A stretch of 64,000 bases of DNA from contig CATNEN010000002.1 of NCBI GenBank assembly GCA_950097015.1, positions 868,001 to 932,000 of the forward strand, written 5' to 3'. This DNA is from Macrostomum hystrix (Eukaryota; Platyhelminthes; Macrostomidae). A model generated the notes under the pieces. That model saw only the letters and a list, made by a program, of their open reading frames with translations, was not told the origin of the DNA and did not search any database. The position numbers and the translations under genes were made by a program. The first letter of the stretch is position 1. Every line of letters starts with the position of its first letter. Positions 8,951 through 21,378 of this stretch are shown one piece after another.

Positions 8951-10125
8951 CTGCTCAATTCATTGTGTTTAACTTTCTAGGAGTTACATTTGCCACTCAA
9001 ATGCCGTCAGTTTAAGCTAACATACTCGTACAAGTTCACAAGCTAGCTAGACAGAAATTCTAAGCAAAAGAATAGCCAGACGTACTGAACTAAATTCTTT
9101 GAATTTCTATTTGCTGCTGAGTTCAGGCAAGCAAACAATTGGTGTACTCAAGTATTAGTCCCACCGAGTGCGTTAATTGGTCTTTGCAGGCTTTAGCGAT
9201 TATAAAATTTCATTCCAGACTTGCCTAATGAGAAACAAATATTGACTGGCGAGTTCTTGGAAATATAGGTTTCTACTGGTTTTATATCCGTCATTCAAAA
9301 CGGAGGCAAGATAGCAAATGTACTTTTGTAGTGAGTCATATTAAAAGCCAATTTATAAGCAATACTTTTATACCTGAAAAATATAAGTCTCAATTAAGTT
9401 TCAGAAAATCGGAATGCAAATAAGTCCAACAAAAAATAGAGAAAATATAGACTTTTTGTTTATTTGATCAAGAAATTTTGTTACAATAAAGAGTGACTAA
9501 GGATTCAGAAATAAATTTGTTTTATTTTCCTAGACGCAAAACATAAAAATAATAAATGGTGACAAAGAAGTCCGAAAAACAAAGACAAAAAACTAACTTT
9601 TACGAGTACAATTGCTGGCTTCTACACCGTAAATATCGATAAAATGTTTGAAATCTAATAAAATTTAACAAGAAAAGTAAAAAAAAACATCTAAAACGGT
9701 TAGTATTCATAAAATATAAAAAAGCAGAGTCTAAGGCGGATTTCAATCTGTATAGAGTTAGGTAAGGCAGCCATTGTGAGAATAAGGTACGTAACAAGTT
9801 TTCGTATGCAAAGTTGCACTTTTCCGAACATTTTCTCGATTGCAGTTCACCAGGTTCGCTCATTGCTACTCATTAGTAGACAGTCTGGGGCACGGCTCGA
9901 CTAAAAGCGTAGAAAAAATGTTATCGATTAGTTGATCATTATTAACTTGATGGATTTGTGGATAAATGATGTTTTGCTAACAAAGCATCATGATTACACA
10001 CAAGCTCATTACAGGTATCATTAGCTACCGGTGAGATGGTTTAGATTTTGTCATGCAAGAAGCTGAGGTAGGATAGCCAAACTGCAGATGCAGGTGAGAC
10101 TAATCGGACTCGCTAAAATAGACTC
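8951..10125. other. AT-rich spacer, no gene seen
   Basis: An open minus-strand frame at 9600-9863 has no recognisable domain and AT-biased composition, so I did not call it. Confidence 0.4.
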
Positions 10126-10276
10126 ACTTCCCACCCGAGGCATCGAAGGCGGCGTTGTCTCTAGCGGCGTCGGCTGACACTGTGACCGCCGCCAATTGGT
10201 CGTTCACAACCAGAGTTGAGCTTGAAGTGGCGTGCTGTTGAGTCTGCTCTCCGGGCAAGCTGAGGGTCAGGGCGTT
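10126..10276 (-). CDS. Candidate internal exon of a secreted protein
   Basis: The minus strand reads NALTLSLPGEQTQQHATS and continues to AAFDASGGK, ending at a strong donor GGGAA|GTGAGT at 10126. GC content and Ala/Ser/Thr composition are exon-like compared with its flanks. The acceptor is uncertain (CTCAG near 10277 or one further in). The frame also runs without a stop into the adjacent 15-bp minisatellite. Phase fits the exon at 7076-7333. Confidence 0.4.
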
Positions 10277-10289
10277 GCTGAGATTGCGA

Positions 10290-11274
10290 GTCAGGAAGTC
10301 ATGGGTCAGGAAGTCATGGGTCAGCAAGTCCTTGGTCAGGAAGTCATTGGTCAAGAAGTCATGGGTCAGGAAGTCATGGGTCAAGAAGTCATGGGTCAGG
10401 AAGTCATGGGTCAGGAAGGTATGGGTCAGGAAGTCATGGGTCAGGAAGTCATGGGTCAGGAAGTCATGGGTCAGGAAGTCATGGGTCAGGAAGCCATGGG
10501 TCAGGAAGTCATGGGTCAGGAATCCATGGGTCAGGAAGTCATGGGTCAGGAATCCATGGGTCAGGAAGTCATGGGTCAGGAAGTCATGGGTCAGGAAGTC
10601 ACGGGTCAGGAAGCCATGGGTTAGGAAGCCATGGGTCAGGAAGGTATGGGTCAGGAAGTCATGGGTCAGAAAGTCATGGGTCAGGAAGCCATGGGTCAGG
10701 AAGTCATGGGTCAGGAAGTCATGGGTCAGGAAGCCATGGGTCAGGAAGCCATGGGTCAGGAAGTCATGGGTCAGGAAGTCATGGGTCAAGAAGTCATGGG
10801 TCAGGAAGTCATGGGTCAGGAAGGTATGGGTCAGGAAGTCATGGGTCAGGAAGTCATGGGTCAGGAAGCCATGGGTCAGGAAGTCATGGGTCAGGAAGCC
10901 ATGGGTCAGGAAGTCATGGGTCAGGAAGTCATGGGTCAGGAAGTCATGGGTCAGGAAGTCATGGGTCAAGAAGTCATGGGTCAGGAAGTCATGGGTCAGG
11001 AAGGTATGGGTCAGGAAGTCATGGGTCAGGAAGTCATGGGTCAGGAAGCCATGGGTCAGGAAGTCATGGGTCAGGAAGCCATGGGTCAGGAAGTCATGGG
11101 TCAGGAATCCATGGGTCAGGAAGTCATGGGTCAGGAAGTCATGGGTCAGGAAGTCATGGGTCAGGAAGTCATGGGTCAGGAAGCCATGGGTCAGGAAGGT
11201 ATGGGTCAGGAAGTCATGGGTCAGGAAGCCATGGGTCAGGAAGTCATGGGTCAGGAAGCCATGGGTCAGGAAGC
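10290..11274 (+). repeat. Minisatellite, 15-bp unit, ~65 copies
   Basis: The unit is GTCAGGAAGTCATGG with a few variant positions (GCC, GGT, TCC). Because 15 is divisible by 3, open frames on both strands span the array (MGQEV-type on +, THDFL-type on minus). These need not be translated. Confidence 0.95.
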
Positions 11275-11831
11275 TAAGTATTCTTTATAATCTTTCTTTT
11301 TCATGGCATAAACCCAAAATAATGAGCGAAAGTTGCAATTAGAAATATATATATTTGTTTAAATCATTGCACAAATACGGTAAGTCAAATGCGACCAATA
11401 AAAGTTCGGTATTTGCATTAGAAAAATTATTGACTCATAAATACGCGATTGTCTACTTTGCGCATGAACAAGCTTTTAAAAGCAATGTTTTTATAAATCA
11501 ATAATTTCGCAGAAATTTATCACAAATTTAATGATTTCTGATTCTTTACGTTTCTATCTAATTGCTACACGAGGTAATTAATTTTGAAGTGTAATTTTAG
11601 ACCAAATCTACAAGAACACGGGCCTAATGGTGTCAGATTCCTCTTCGCTTTCGTTTCCTGTGCTGAAATTTTATAGATCAGTTTTAGATTTGACAGCTGC
11701 GTGTACATCTTTCACGTGTAATTAATTGCCTTACTCAAATACTCAAATATTTGACAAAAGTACAAAGCTTTTACAACGGCGCTAAAAAATCGATAAAAAT
11801 CCAATTTGGTTAATTTTCTCGTAAAAGTTAC
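11275..11831. other. 3' flank of the TMEM30 gene
   Basis: AT-rich sequence. I saw no clear polyadenylation signal on the minus strand and no gene. Confidence 0.4.
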
Positions 11832-13919
11832 TCACTTCTTGTTAGCGTGAATGTGAATGGCAAGGAACACAGCGCCCAGTACAATGTGCAGGCAGCCAAC
11901 TGCTATGTAGATGAGTCCTAGGGCTGGATTGCGACCTCCGGACCAGCTTGAGTTGCTGAGCACAAATGACTTTGTGCCAGAGAATGCGTTCACTGGGTAG
12001 GCGTAGTTAATCTGGTTTTGAGAATTCGGGTTTAAAACTTTTTTGTGATTTCTTTGAAGCTGTTAAATTAATTTCCTAGAAAAAAAATCTAGAATCATTA
12101 GCTAACGATTTCCCAAACCGAAATCGTTAGTTATCGGTTTAGTAGCCTTATATCGATTGCCTAGAAATCTATCCGCTTTAAACATCTTTCTGTACAACAA
12201 TTTGTTTATTCTTGTTTAATTCAAGGAATATCGCTAGTAAATCCCCTTTTTTAATCGAAATTCTCCCCAAAATGAAGTGCAAATTCTGTTCTCAAACCTG
12301 CAGCGTGTAGGCGCCGCTCGGCAGGCCGTCTCGAAACCAGTCTCCACTGGCAGCGGTCGCATTGTTGTGCAGCACAATTCGATGCAGCTTACGAAATGAC
12401 GGCAGAGCCGCTGTCCGCATCCACACAATGAGCTCTTCGTCGCCCTGGAAACTATCCGGACTTCGCTGCTGAGGAGTCAGCCGCCAATTCGGTGGCTTCG
12501 CGGTGCCGGTCCAGTTAGCGACTCGGTTAAACTTTCGCTCGCGATCGCTGGCCCAGGAAATTCCCTGACTAGTCCACGGCACCTCGATGGCCACTTCCGG
12601 ACCAGCGGAGGTTGGCGGATGATAGAACAACTGGAAGGTGTCGTTGAAGAGGCTGTTGGCGATGGCACCGCACGGCATGATCCAGTTGCCGGTGCTTGAG
12701 TCCTGCCTGTAGGGGCTGCAGTCCTGCAGCGGTCCGGACGGTCCCGTCTTCAGTGCCAGCAGTTGGCTGTCGTCGCGACTTTTTACGTAGCGTCGATGAT
12801 TCTGATAGAAGTTGGTCAGGGCGTAATAAGCGTACACCTGCCCTGTGAGCTTCTGCTGTAGGCTGATTGACAGGTTGCACACGCAGGGCGGACGGAGCCA
12901 GCGGTAATACTCAGGCTTGCTGGCCTGCAACGGTACGAGGCATGTTAAAATTAAAAATAACAAAAGTTTCGAATTGCTTAGTAATAATAATAATATTTGC
13001 AGGATGGCTGCAGGCAATGGAACATCATTTGGTGACACTAGAGCCCACAGACAGCCAGGAGGCAATTCTGCCCATTTCGCTGTCTCCTAGCACACACTCA
13101 GATGTGTACATCTTCCCGAACTTTCTCGTCGTCAGGCAGGGTACAATTTTACTGTGCCTTGGTGGTTGGACCTCGATTCCGTTGTCCTCGGCGCGGAATC
13201 GAGCTCAGGGAGCTTGGTGTGAGAGGCAAACGCATTGACCGCTCTGCCTCCAAAGTAAGCCTGTCCAGCGCAAAGGTTCTTTTTGTTGCAGTCAATGAGA
13301 GACAGCTCTGTGGTAATTTAGGAGGGCGAACCCTGCGAGTAACAATGCATGAGTACACTTCCTGACGATGGACAAGACGCAAATTACTTGTGAGAGTCAG
13401 CTGAATTAAGTGCAGTCGCTATTTTCGAGAGCACCATTTTTTGAGTCACAAAAAGTAATCCAAGGAAGTTCACTTTTTTATAAATATCAGTGACGGAGGC
13501 CGAAAAACTCCCTGGCAAAAATCAAACGCACTTGGTTACCAAGGCTTTAGCCTTATACACTTCAAATCAAAAGAAACCTATTCCAATGCACCATTAGTCA
13601 CCTGTTCCATGCAAGTGATTCCGCTGGCGTCGCGACAATTTGTGTAATTAAACACCGCCTCCTGTACAGATTGCGAAGCGGTAAACAGAACAGCTCCAAT
13701 TGGAACGAATGCAATTCCAACCAGGAAGAAAAGAGGAAACACCGAACGGGCCGTTAGCAACGGTTGCCAAGCGGGCAGTTTCTGCTGATGAAACTTTGAG
13801 TCACTCGGCTTGCGAAGTGGCGCTGGTTTCTCTTCCCTGTCATTGTTCTCCTCTAAGTCCTGGGAACTCGGAGGCACAGAGTTAAGCTCGTGCTGCACCT
13901 GCTTTCTGGCGTGGGCCAT
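11832..13919 (-). CDS. TMEM30: CDC50/TMEM30 family protein, phospholipid flippase beta subunit
   Basis: Three exons, 13919-13602, 12924-12298 and 12011-11832, join in phase 0 to give ~374 residues, close to the family's ~360. Residues ~50-80 form the first membrane span (VFPLFFLVGIAFVPIGAVLF). The loop holds VFNYTNC, PPCVCN, the family signature [14 protein letters not shown] (~residues 145-158) and CGAIANSLFNDT (~191-202), with several N-glycosylation sequons (NYT, NLS, NDT, NWT, NAT). The second span is ALGLIYIAVGCLHIVLGAVFLAI, followed by a short cytosolic tail. CDC50 proteins pair with P4-ATPases, allowing ER exit and lipid flipping at the plasma membrane and Golgi. Splice sites are GT-AG. 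Intron 1 carries a SINE. A decayed partial copy lies at 15155-15544. Confidence 0.93.
12975..13258 (-). mobile_element. tRNA-derived SINE (family A) in TMEM30 intron 1
   Basis: On the minus strand the head is GAGGCAGAGCGGTCAATGCG (A box) followed ~45 bases on by GAGCTCGATTCCGCG (B box). The body matches the copy at 46.7-47.0 kb, and the 3' tail is an (ATT)n run at about 12978-12990. The orientation is the same as the host gene's. Confidence 0.8.
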
Positions 13920-15154
13920 TTAACTTGCAGCTGTTGCGAGTTACAACGATAAGTAAAAAGTTAATTTTTTGTCTTGCTAAGGCTGAAAAAAAATTATTTT
14001 ATGCTAAAATTAAAAATAAAGGTGAAAATTTTTCAATTTTTAATAAGATAGGATTTTATTAGACAAAATATATAATAATAAATAACAATAGCATTCTTGC
14101 GCACAAGAAACCAAAAAGTAATATTTTTGAATCAATTTTTATGTAACTGAGGTTTATATATATATTAATTCTGATAGTTTCCCAACGGCAAATATGCTAT
14201 CTGTGTTACTATACTTTTGTATTGTAAGACATTATCAGTCTCACTTGTGACAAAAAGATAGAACAAAGTTTTTTGTTTTTATTTATTTTATTAAAAAGAA
14301 TGGCAATTGCTCATACGCTGGTTTTATCGTGTTAGTCTTTCTATTTAAGTAAAGTGCTTCCTGGTCTTATAAGTGCCATATGTAAGTGTTGTGCGACTGA
14401 TTCATTCAATCAATAAAATGATATGTACAATATGACAGTAAAACTAAAACTTGTCTTCAACGAAAAATGAAAAAAAATGTTTTGTATAAGTTGAATACAG
14501 TGAAATTGATTTTCAAATCATTGCAAAGATACTTAATAAGATTGAAATTACAAGCCTTTTAAAAAAATTTGGATAGTTTTTATGCGAAAAACGTACAATA
14601 AAGCGCTGTTAAAAATTTGCTTTGGGTAGTATCAATAGTTATAACAAAGCGTTACAGTTTAAAACTTTTTCGTCGTTTAAGTGAAAAACATTGTTCTTTT
14701 AATATAAAAGATTATTTTAAAAAATCAATTAGCATTTAAACATGCTTTAAATTTTTTTCGTACATTGGATGCTCGTTATTATAATAATGAATAACTTTCG
14801 CTTCCTTAATGATCTAGTGTTCTCGAACTACGCCAAATTACCTTTCTCTGGTACCTACTTTAAAGGGCAAAACACTTATACTTGCTTGTTTTAGAGACTT
14901 ATTAATGCTTCTTTAGAGACGTATTGCATCCCAGTTAACAGTTTAATGACAGTTAAAACAATTTAACTTTCTTTATTAACCAGCACAATTCGTATTTCAC
15001 ATTCACAAAATATTATGTACACACATATGTGCCCGTATTTTGCGCATTCGAGTTCACACGTGTTAGAAAAGCAAGCACTTTTAACTGTACAAGAAAGGCA
15101 ACAAATGTTGTAGCACTATGAATGTTAAGTGCTATATGCAGTATTGTAGTTGTA
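13920..15154. other. AT-rich intergenic region, no gene seen
   Basis: Upstream region of TMEM30. No TATA box or other element was identified with confidence. Confidence 0.4.
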
Positions 15155-15544
15155 TTGCCGGTGCTTGAGTCCTGCCTGTAGGGGCTGCAGTCCTGCAGCG
15201 GTCCGGACGGTCCCGTCTTCAGTGCCAGCAGTTGGCTGTCGTCGCGACTTTTTACGTAGCGTCGATGATTCTGATAGAAGTTGGTCAGGGCGTAATAAGC
15301 ATACACCTGCCCTGTACGTGAGCTTCTGCTGTAGGCTGCCAGCGGTAATACTCAGGCTTGCTGGCCTACAACGGTACGAGGCATGTTAAAATTATAAATA
15401 ACAAAAGTTTCGAATTGCTAAGTAATAATAATAATATTTGCAGGATGGCTGCAGGCAATGGAACATCATTTGGTGACACTTAGAGCCCACAGACAGCCAG
15501 GAGGCAATTCTGCCCATTTCGCTGACTACTGAGCACACACTCAG
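15155..15544 (-). pseudogene. Partial duplicate of TMEM30 exon 2 and intron 1
   Basis: This block copies 12686-13101: the first ~240 bases of exon 2, the splice acceptor and part of the family A SINE. Relative to the source it lacks 37 bases around the PPCVCN codons (GTAGGCTG joins directly to CCAGCGG), has a four-base insertion (CCTGTACGTGAGC), and is cut off at both ends. With no exon 1 or exon 3 it cannot encode a flippase subunit. Because the SINE was copied too, the duplication is younger than the SINE insertion. Confidence 0.9.
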
Positions 15545-16355
15545 TATAGTACTTATAGTACTTATAGTACTTAGTATAGTAGAAGTAGTACGTACAGTGT
15601 GAGATATAAACACAGCAAAGTCGAATACATCCGATTCCTTCGGATGATCTATTTCAGTATATATAGTCATGATTTTACTGCAGATCAATAGGAAATTTGA
15701 CATATGGGTTGTTTATTAACCTTAGTCTATACAGTAGCGTCCTTTCGTGACTGTGTCAGCTTCCCGAACTCTGAGCCTCAACAACTAAATATTAATACAA
15801 TATGAGTTTGCTGCGGTCATAAATAATTTTGCACACTTTATCATGCAATTATATAAAGCTATGCATTACAAAACATAGACTGCCAACAAACATGTGGATG
15901 TAGCACGCACTAAAACGATTAATAACACATAGGAAACAATTTAAATTATCAACATAAACATGTAGCTCGATCTGCTAAACTCGTTTTTCTCAAACCCTAC
16001 AACCAATAAATTAACAATTATATTAATTTCAGTACAATTTTTCAGTATCAAGAATAAAATTCATTCCTATACATAAACAAAATCTACGCTACACTTATGA
16101 AAGTCATATTTAATATTTATAGCAATCCTTTAGTCTGCTATATTCATACAGTAGTACATAAAGTCTAGCTATATGTACATATTTCAAATGCTTGCTGTGA
16201 AACTAATGCTAGATTTTAGTTTCTTTTAATAGTCTTTAATAAACAATAAAAGCATTTTATAGGGTAAATAACCCATTTTCTGAGACGACAAATGAAATTA
16301 ATCAAGATTAAAGCTAAATTTTGTTGTACAATCCTGAATTGCTAACAGAAAAACT
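15545..16355. other. AT-rich spacer with a short repeat
   Basis: Three copies of an AGTACTTAT-type motif occur at about 15547-15575. Otherwise I recognise nothing. Confidence 0.4.
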
Positions 16356-16590
16356 TGTTAGACATTTGAGATAATTAGCTTGACATAAAATCAACTTGTT
16401 AAATATCAAAAGAACGTGTTAGACATAAAAACAACCAGCTAGACACGAAAGCCGCCAGCTAGACATGAAAGCCACCTGTTAGACACGAAAGCCACCTGTT
16501 AGACATGAAAGCCACCTGTTAGACATGAAAGTCACCTGTTAGACATGAAAGTCACCTGTTAGACATGAAAGCCAACGGTTAAACACGAAA
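16356..16590 (+). repeat. Minisatellite, 20-bp unit
   Basis: The unit is GTTAGACATGAAAGCCACCT. The central copies are near-perfect and the left ones progressively degenerate. Confidence 0.85.
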
Positions 16591-17213
16591 ATGAAATGAA
16601 AATCTAATGAAAGAAAAATGCAACTCGTCTTAAAAAAAACAATTGTCTTCTTCAATGCAGAAATTTTAAGCAGAAATGGGCAAATGCTAATAGCAGGGTC
16701 CGGGTCCATTGTAACTATAGGCATAGTGAGAATTTTTCTGTCATTTGCCAACAAACGCAGATGATTTACGGCCGTCTGTTCCTAACATATAACGACTGAA
16801 TTATGGGAATATTTATTGATGTTCGTTTTCCTTCCCTTTTTGTTATAATGGATGTTTTGGGGCAAAATTACTATGCTGTATTTTAAATTGCGTTCCTGTC
16901 TTCAATAGTCTGCTTATACGCTTTAGAATCCAGGATTATAATGGCATGTTGTCATGGAGATTTTCAGCTTTCCATTATTTATCTGATAAGTAAATCCGAA
17001 AATAGACAGTTTGCATTTTACTCATAGTAAATGCAGTCACTTAGTGAAGCTTTTAGTAGATTTTCTTATATCAATTTTACAACCAGTTACCTGGATACAG
17101 TATTGCTAGACCTGCTAATAGACTCTCCGGTTAGTAAGAAAAGTTCATTTTAGAAAGCTTAATATTGATGGAACTGAAAGCCTAGTGTCTGGGTTTCATA
17201 CCTGGCTGTGAGT
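16591..17213. other. Spacer, no gene seen
   Basis: AT-rich sequence between arrays. Confidence 0.4.
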
Positions 17214-17752
17214 TTGCTGTTTGTCTTTCTGATCCTCTCTCACTGTCTTTCTGATCCTCTCTCACTGTCTTTCTGATCCCCTGTCACTGTCTTCTTATCC
17301 TCTGTCACTGTCTTCTGATCCTCTCTCACTGTCTTTCTGATCCCCTCTCACTGTCTTTCTGATCCTCTCTCACTGTCTTTCTGATCCTCTCTCACTGTCT
17401 TTCTGATCCTCTCTCACTGTCTTTCTGATCCCCTCTGACTGTCTTTCTGATCCTCTCCCACTGTCTTTCTGATCCTCTCTCACTGTCTTTCTGATCCTCT
17501 CTCACTGTCTTTCTGATCCTCTCTCACTGTCTTTCTGATCCTCTCTCACTGTCTTTCTGATCCTCTCTCACTGTCTTTCTGATCCTCTGTCACTGTCTTT
17601 CTGATCCTCTCTCACTGTCTTTCTGATCCTCTCTCACTGTCTTTCTGATCCTCTCTCACTGTCTTTCTGATCCCCTCTGACTGTCTTTCTGATCCTCTCC
17701 CACTGTCTTTCTGATCCTCTCTCACTGTCTTTTTGATCCACTCTCACTGTTT
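17214..17752 (+). repeat. Minisatellite, 22-bp unit, array 1
   Basis: The unit contains TCTTTCTGATCCTCTCTCAC; most copies carry CTCTCA. The unit is strongly pyrimidine-rich on the + strand. Confidence 0.95.
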
Positions 17753-18467
17753 AACTTAGTGTTGCTCAAATTCTTTCATTATCTTCGCCCCAGCGACTCG
17801 CTTAATTGACTTCGACTTCGCGTGTGACTTAAAGCTAGAGAAAATCTAAATCGAATCTTTGTTAACGAAACAGGCTATGGAGGCCCAGCAAAAATAGAAA
17901 CCATTTCCCTGCTACCTACTGTCAACCTTCTCCGTCATGCGATAAAGCTGGTAAATATTGTTTACAAGAAGCTCCACTTCAGTCTCCCATCTGCCTGGAG
18001 ACGCCATATTTTTATGCAGATTTCTGTACTTTCTTGCTCTAGAGAAAGTGAAAAATTTTTGCATGGCAACTAGTCACCAATCCCCCTCCCCATGCAGCAA
18101 CAGCTCAGTTGGCAGCTCTGGTCTCTGGGGTAATGTGGCAAAATTTTGCTAGAAGGTGACAGAAGCCTGTAGCTGTGACTGCAGAGCCTATATGTGTAGA
18201 AAGCCTGTTTGATTAGTTTTATTTTCTTGGATTCCGTGCTATAAAAAAGAATTATTTTGTAATCAAACAGACATTTTTTAACCTTTAACGACCGAAAATT
18301 TGAATGACTAATTAGAATTAGATAATTGACTTAGTTTTTTTCTGAAACATTTTTGTTTACAGAAAAATTGCCACACCTGTAGAGCCAAATTGGCGCAAGC
18401 TTTCATTGCCGCGAAATGTTTCTTTGCTATAATCTGAATAACTGATTGTTATTACTGATCTGTACGT
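17753..18467. other. Spacer between two related arrays
   Basis: Unique sequence of ~0.7 kb. I recognise no gene. Confidence 0.4.
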
Positions 18468-19135
18468 CTTCCTGATCCTCTGTCACTGTCTTTCTGATCC
18501 TCTGTCACTGTCTTCCTGATCCTCTGTCACTGTCTTTCTGATCCTCTGTCACTGTCTTTCTGATCCTCTGTCACTGTCTTTCTGATCCTCTGTCACTGTC
18601 TTTCTGATCCTCTGTCACTGTCTTCCTGATCCTCTGTCACTGTCTTTCTGATCCTCTGTCACTGTCTTCCTGATCCTCTGTCACTGTCTTCCTGATCCTC
18701 TGTCACTGTCTTTCTGATCCTCTGTCACTGTCTTTCTGATCCTCTGTCACTGTCTTTCTGATCCTCTGTCACTGTCTTTCTGATCCTCTGTCACTGTCTT
18801 CCTGATCCTCTGTCACTGTCTTCCTGATCCTCTGTCACTGTCTTTCTGATCCTCTGTCACTGTCTTTCTGATCCTCTGTCACTGTCTTTCTGATCCTCTG
18901 TCACTGTCTTCCTGATCCTCTGTCACTGTCTTTCTGATCCTGTCACTGTCTTTCTGATCCTCTGTCACTGTCTTTCTGATCCTGTCACTGTCTTTCTGAT
19001 CCTCTGTCACTGTCTTTCTGATCCTCTGTCACTGCCTTTCTGATCCTCTGTCACTGTCTTTCTGATCCTCTGTCACTGTCTTTCTGATCCTCTGTCACTG
19101 TCTTCCTGATCCTCTGTCACTGTCTTCCTGATCCT
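18468..19135 (+). repeat. Minisatellite, 22-bp unit, array 2
   Basis: It has the same unit family as 17214-17752, but nearly every copy carries CTGTCA in place of CTCTCA, plus a second common variant (TCTTCCTG). Confidence 0.95.
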
Positions 19136-19610
19136 TATAATAGCCTTAAATACACTCGTATTTCCTGCTGTTTTGGACTAAATAATGCAAGCTATTAACA
19201 AACCTGTCTAGACCAGAAATTTGCGTTTCTCTTGTCACCGTTTGACATGGGCCTAAAAGTGCACAGGTGTTTATCACCTGAGTTGTCACCTGGCAGCTGC
19301 TGCTGCTGCTGATGCCTGTCCTTGCAGTTTATATTGAAATCGTTGGCCCTTAAGCACGTAGCTTGAGTGCTTGACATTCACAATTACCGAAGCTACGTAC
19401 ATGCTCTGGTTATAGTTAATTTTTTCCAATAGAAGTTTTTCTTGCGGAATTCGAAAACATGTAGCGACTAGGCATTATTCAGAACTTAATAAATATTTTT
19501 AAGAAATATAAGCATATTATCGAGAGATGTTTGCTTACTAACAGAGCATGTACTCGTAGTTGACTCGATAAACGAAATAGTTTAGCTATATCTTCTAAAC
19601 GATTTAACTG
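19136..19610. other. Spacer, no gene seen
   Basis: Includes a short GCTGCTGCTGCT run near 19300. No domain recognised. Confidence 0.4.
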
Positions 19611-20386
19611 GTATGCTATCTACTCTCTCCTCTCTACTATCTACTCTCTCCTGTCTACTATCTACTCTCTCCTCTCTACTATCTACTCTCTCCTGTCTAC
19701 TATCTACTCTCTCCTCTCTACTATCTACTCTCTCCTCTCTACTATCTACTCTCTCCTCTCTACTATCTACTCTCTCCTCTCTACTATCTACTCTCCTCTC
19801 TACTATCTACTCTCTCCTCTCTACTATCTACTCTCTCCTCTCTACTATCTACTCTCCTCTCTACTATCTACTCTCTCCTCTCTACTATCTACTCTCCTCT
19901 CTACTATCTACTCTCTCCTGTCTACTATCTACTCTCTCCTGTCTACTATCTACTCTCTCCTCTCTACTATCTACTCTCTCCTCTCTACTATCTACTCTCT
20001 CATCTCTACTATCTACTCTCTCCTCTCTACTATCTACTCTCTCCTCTCTACTATCTACTCTCTCCTCTCTACTATCTACTCTCTCCTCTCTACTATCTAC
20101 TCTCTCATATCTACTATCTACTCTCTCCTCTCTACTAAATACTCTCTCCTCTCTACTATCTACTCTCTCCTGTCTACTATCTACTCTCTCCTCTCTACTA
20201 TCTAATCTCTCCTCTCTACTATCTACTCTCTCCTCTCTACTATCTACTCTCTCCTCTGTACTATCTACTCTCTCCTGTCTACTATCTACTCTCTCCTCTC
20301 TACTATCTACTCTCTCCTCTGTACTATCTACTCTCTCCTGTCTACTATCTACTCTCTCCTCTCTACTATCTACTCTCTCCTCTGAA
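19611..20386 (+). repeat. Minisatellite, 21-bp unit
   Basis: The unit contains CTACTATCTACTCTCTCCTC. Some copies lack six bases and others vary (CTGT, CATA). Almost pure pyrimidine plus A on the + strand. Confidence 0.95.
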
Positions 20387-20974
20387 ATCACAATTCATTA
20401 GTTTTCAAATAAGGCCTCAAAGTTTTAAGGCATTTTCCGAAAATTTGAGCTTTTTATTTATTTTTATTTTTGTTGTTCATTTAAATGTGTTGTTAAAAAA
20501 TATATATTAAAAAAAAATCAGCACCCATAGATGGCGTGCGCGTTTTAATAATAATAATAATAATAATTTAACGCGGCCCTAGTTCTCTTTTCCTCAATCA
20601 ATTGCCAATAATTATTCCATGAAGTTTCAACAGCACTACGAGCACAACGCACTCGTATACCCCTGCTTAATTTAATCTTTCTGTGTCATTTTAACAAAAG
20701 ATATAATCAGGTTTAGTTGTGTCAAGAAATCTGCGACTAAAAATAGAACACTCAAAATGTTTCACCAATGTCTCAGTTCCGCTGTTTTCCAGTTTTTCTT
20801 CACCACGTGCTCACTATTGTTTTCAAAATGAGGAGCCACTTATAATGCAGTTTCCCATATGACCCGGCCAAGCACAGGCCGTTGACACCAGAACAGATAT
20901 TCAATCGATATTCTTCTAGCTGGTATTGCAAATAGACAAGACTTTGGCAGTCTGCTTGCATTTATTCACCACAA
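20387..20974. other. Spacer, no gene seen
   Basis: Includes an (ATA)n-like run near 20548-20567. Confidence 0.4.
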
Positions 20975-21378
20975 TCTACTTTTCAGTCTACCCACTCTAC
21001 TTCTCACTCTATTTTCTCTACTTCTCATTCTATTTACTCTACTTCCCACTCTAGTTACTCTACTTCTCACTCTATTTTCTCTACTTCTCACTCTAATTTC
21101 TCCACTTCTTACTCTATTTTCTCTACTTCCCACTCTAGTTACTCTAGTTACTCTACTTCTCACTCTAATTAATCTACTTCTCAATCTATTTACTCTACTT
21201 TTCACTTTTTCACTCTACTTCTCACTCTAATTACTCTACTTCTCACTCTAATTACTCTACTTCTCAATCTATTTACTCTACTTTTCACTTTTTCACTCTA
21301 CTTCTCACTCTAATTACTCTACTTCTCACTCTAATTACTCTACTTCTCACTCTATTTGCAATGCTTATGAGTCTACTT
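20975..21378 (+). repeat. Degenerate minisatellite, ~21-bp unit
   Basis: Units resemble CTCTACTTCTCACTCTAATT. A ~73-bp higher-order block containing CTTTTCACTTTTTCAC occurs twice (near 21195 and 21268). Confidence 0.85.

Noticed and set aside
9600-9863. 87-codon minus-strand frame, partly hydrophobic
   Set aside because: AT-driven Phe/Leu content, no start context, splice sites or family match.
10275-11342. Long plus-strand open frames through the 15-bp array
   Set aside because: Unit length is a multiple of three and lacks stops, so several frames on both strands stay open. No flanking exon signals on the + strand.
19613-20401. Leu/Ser-rich frame of 262 codons
   Set aside because: A 21-bp minisatellite; both strands are open.
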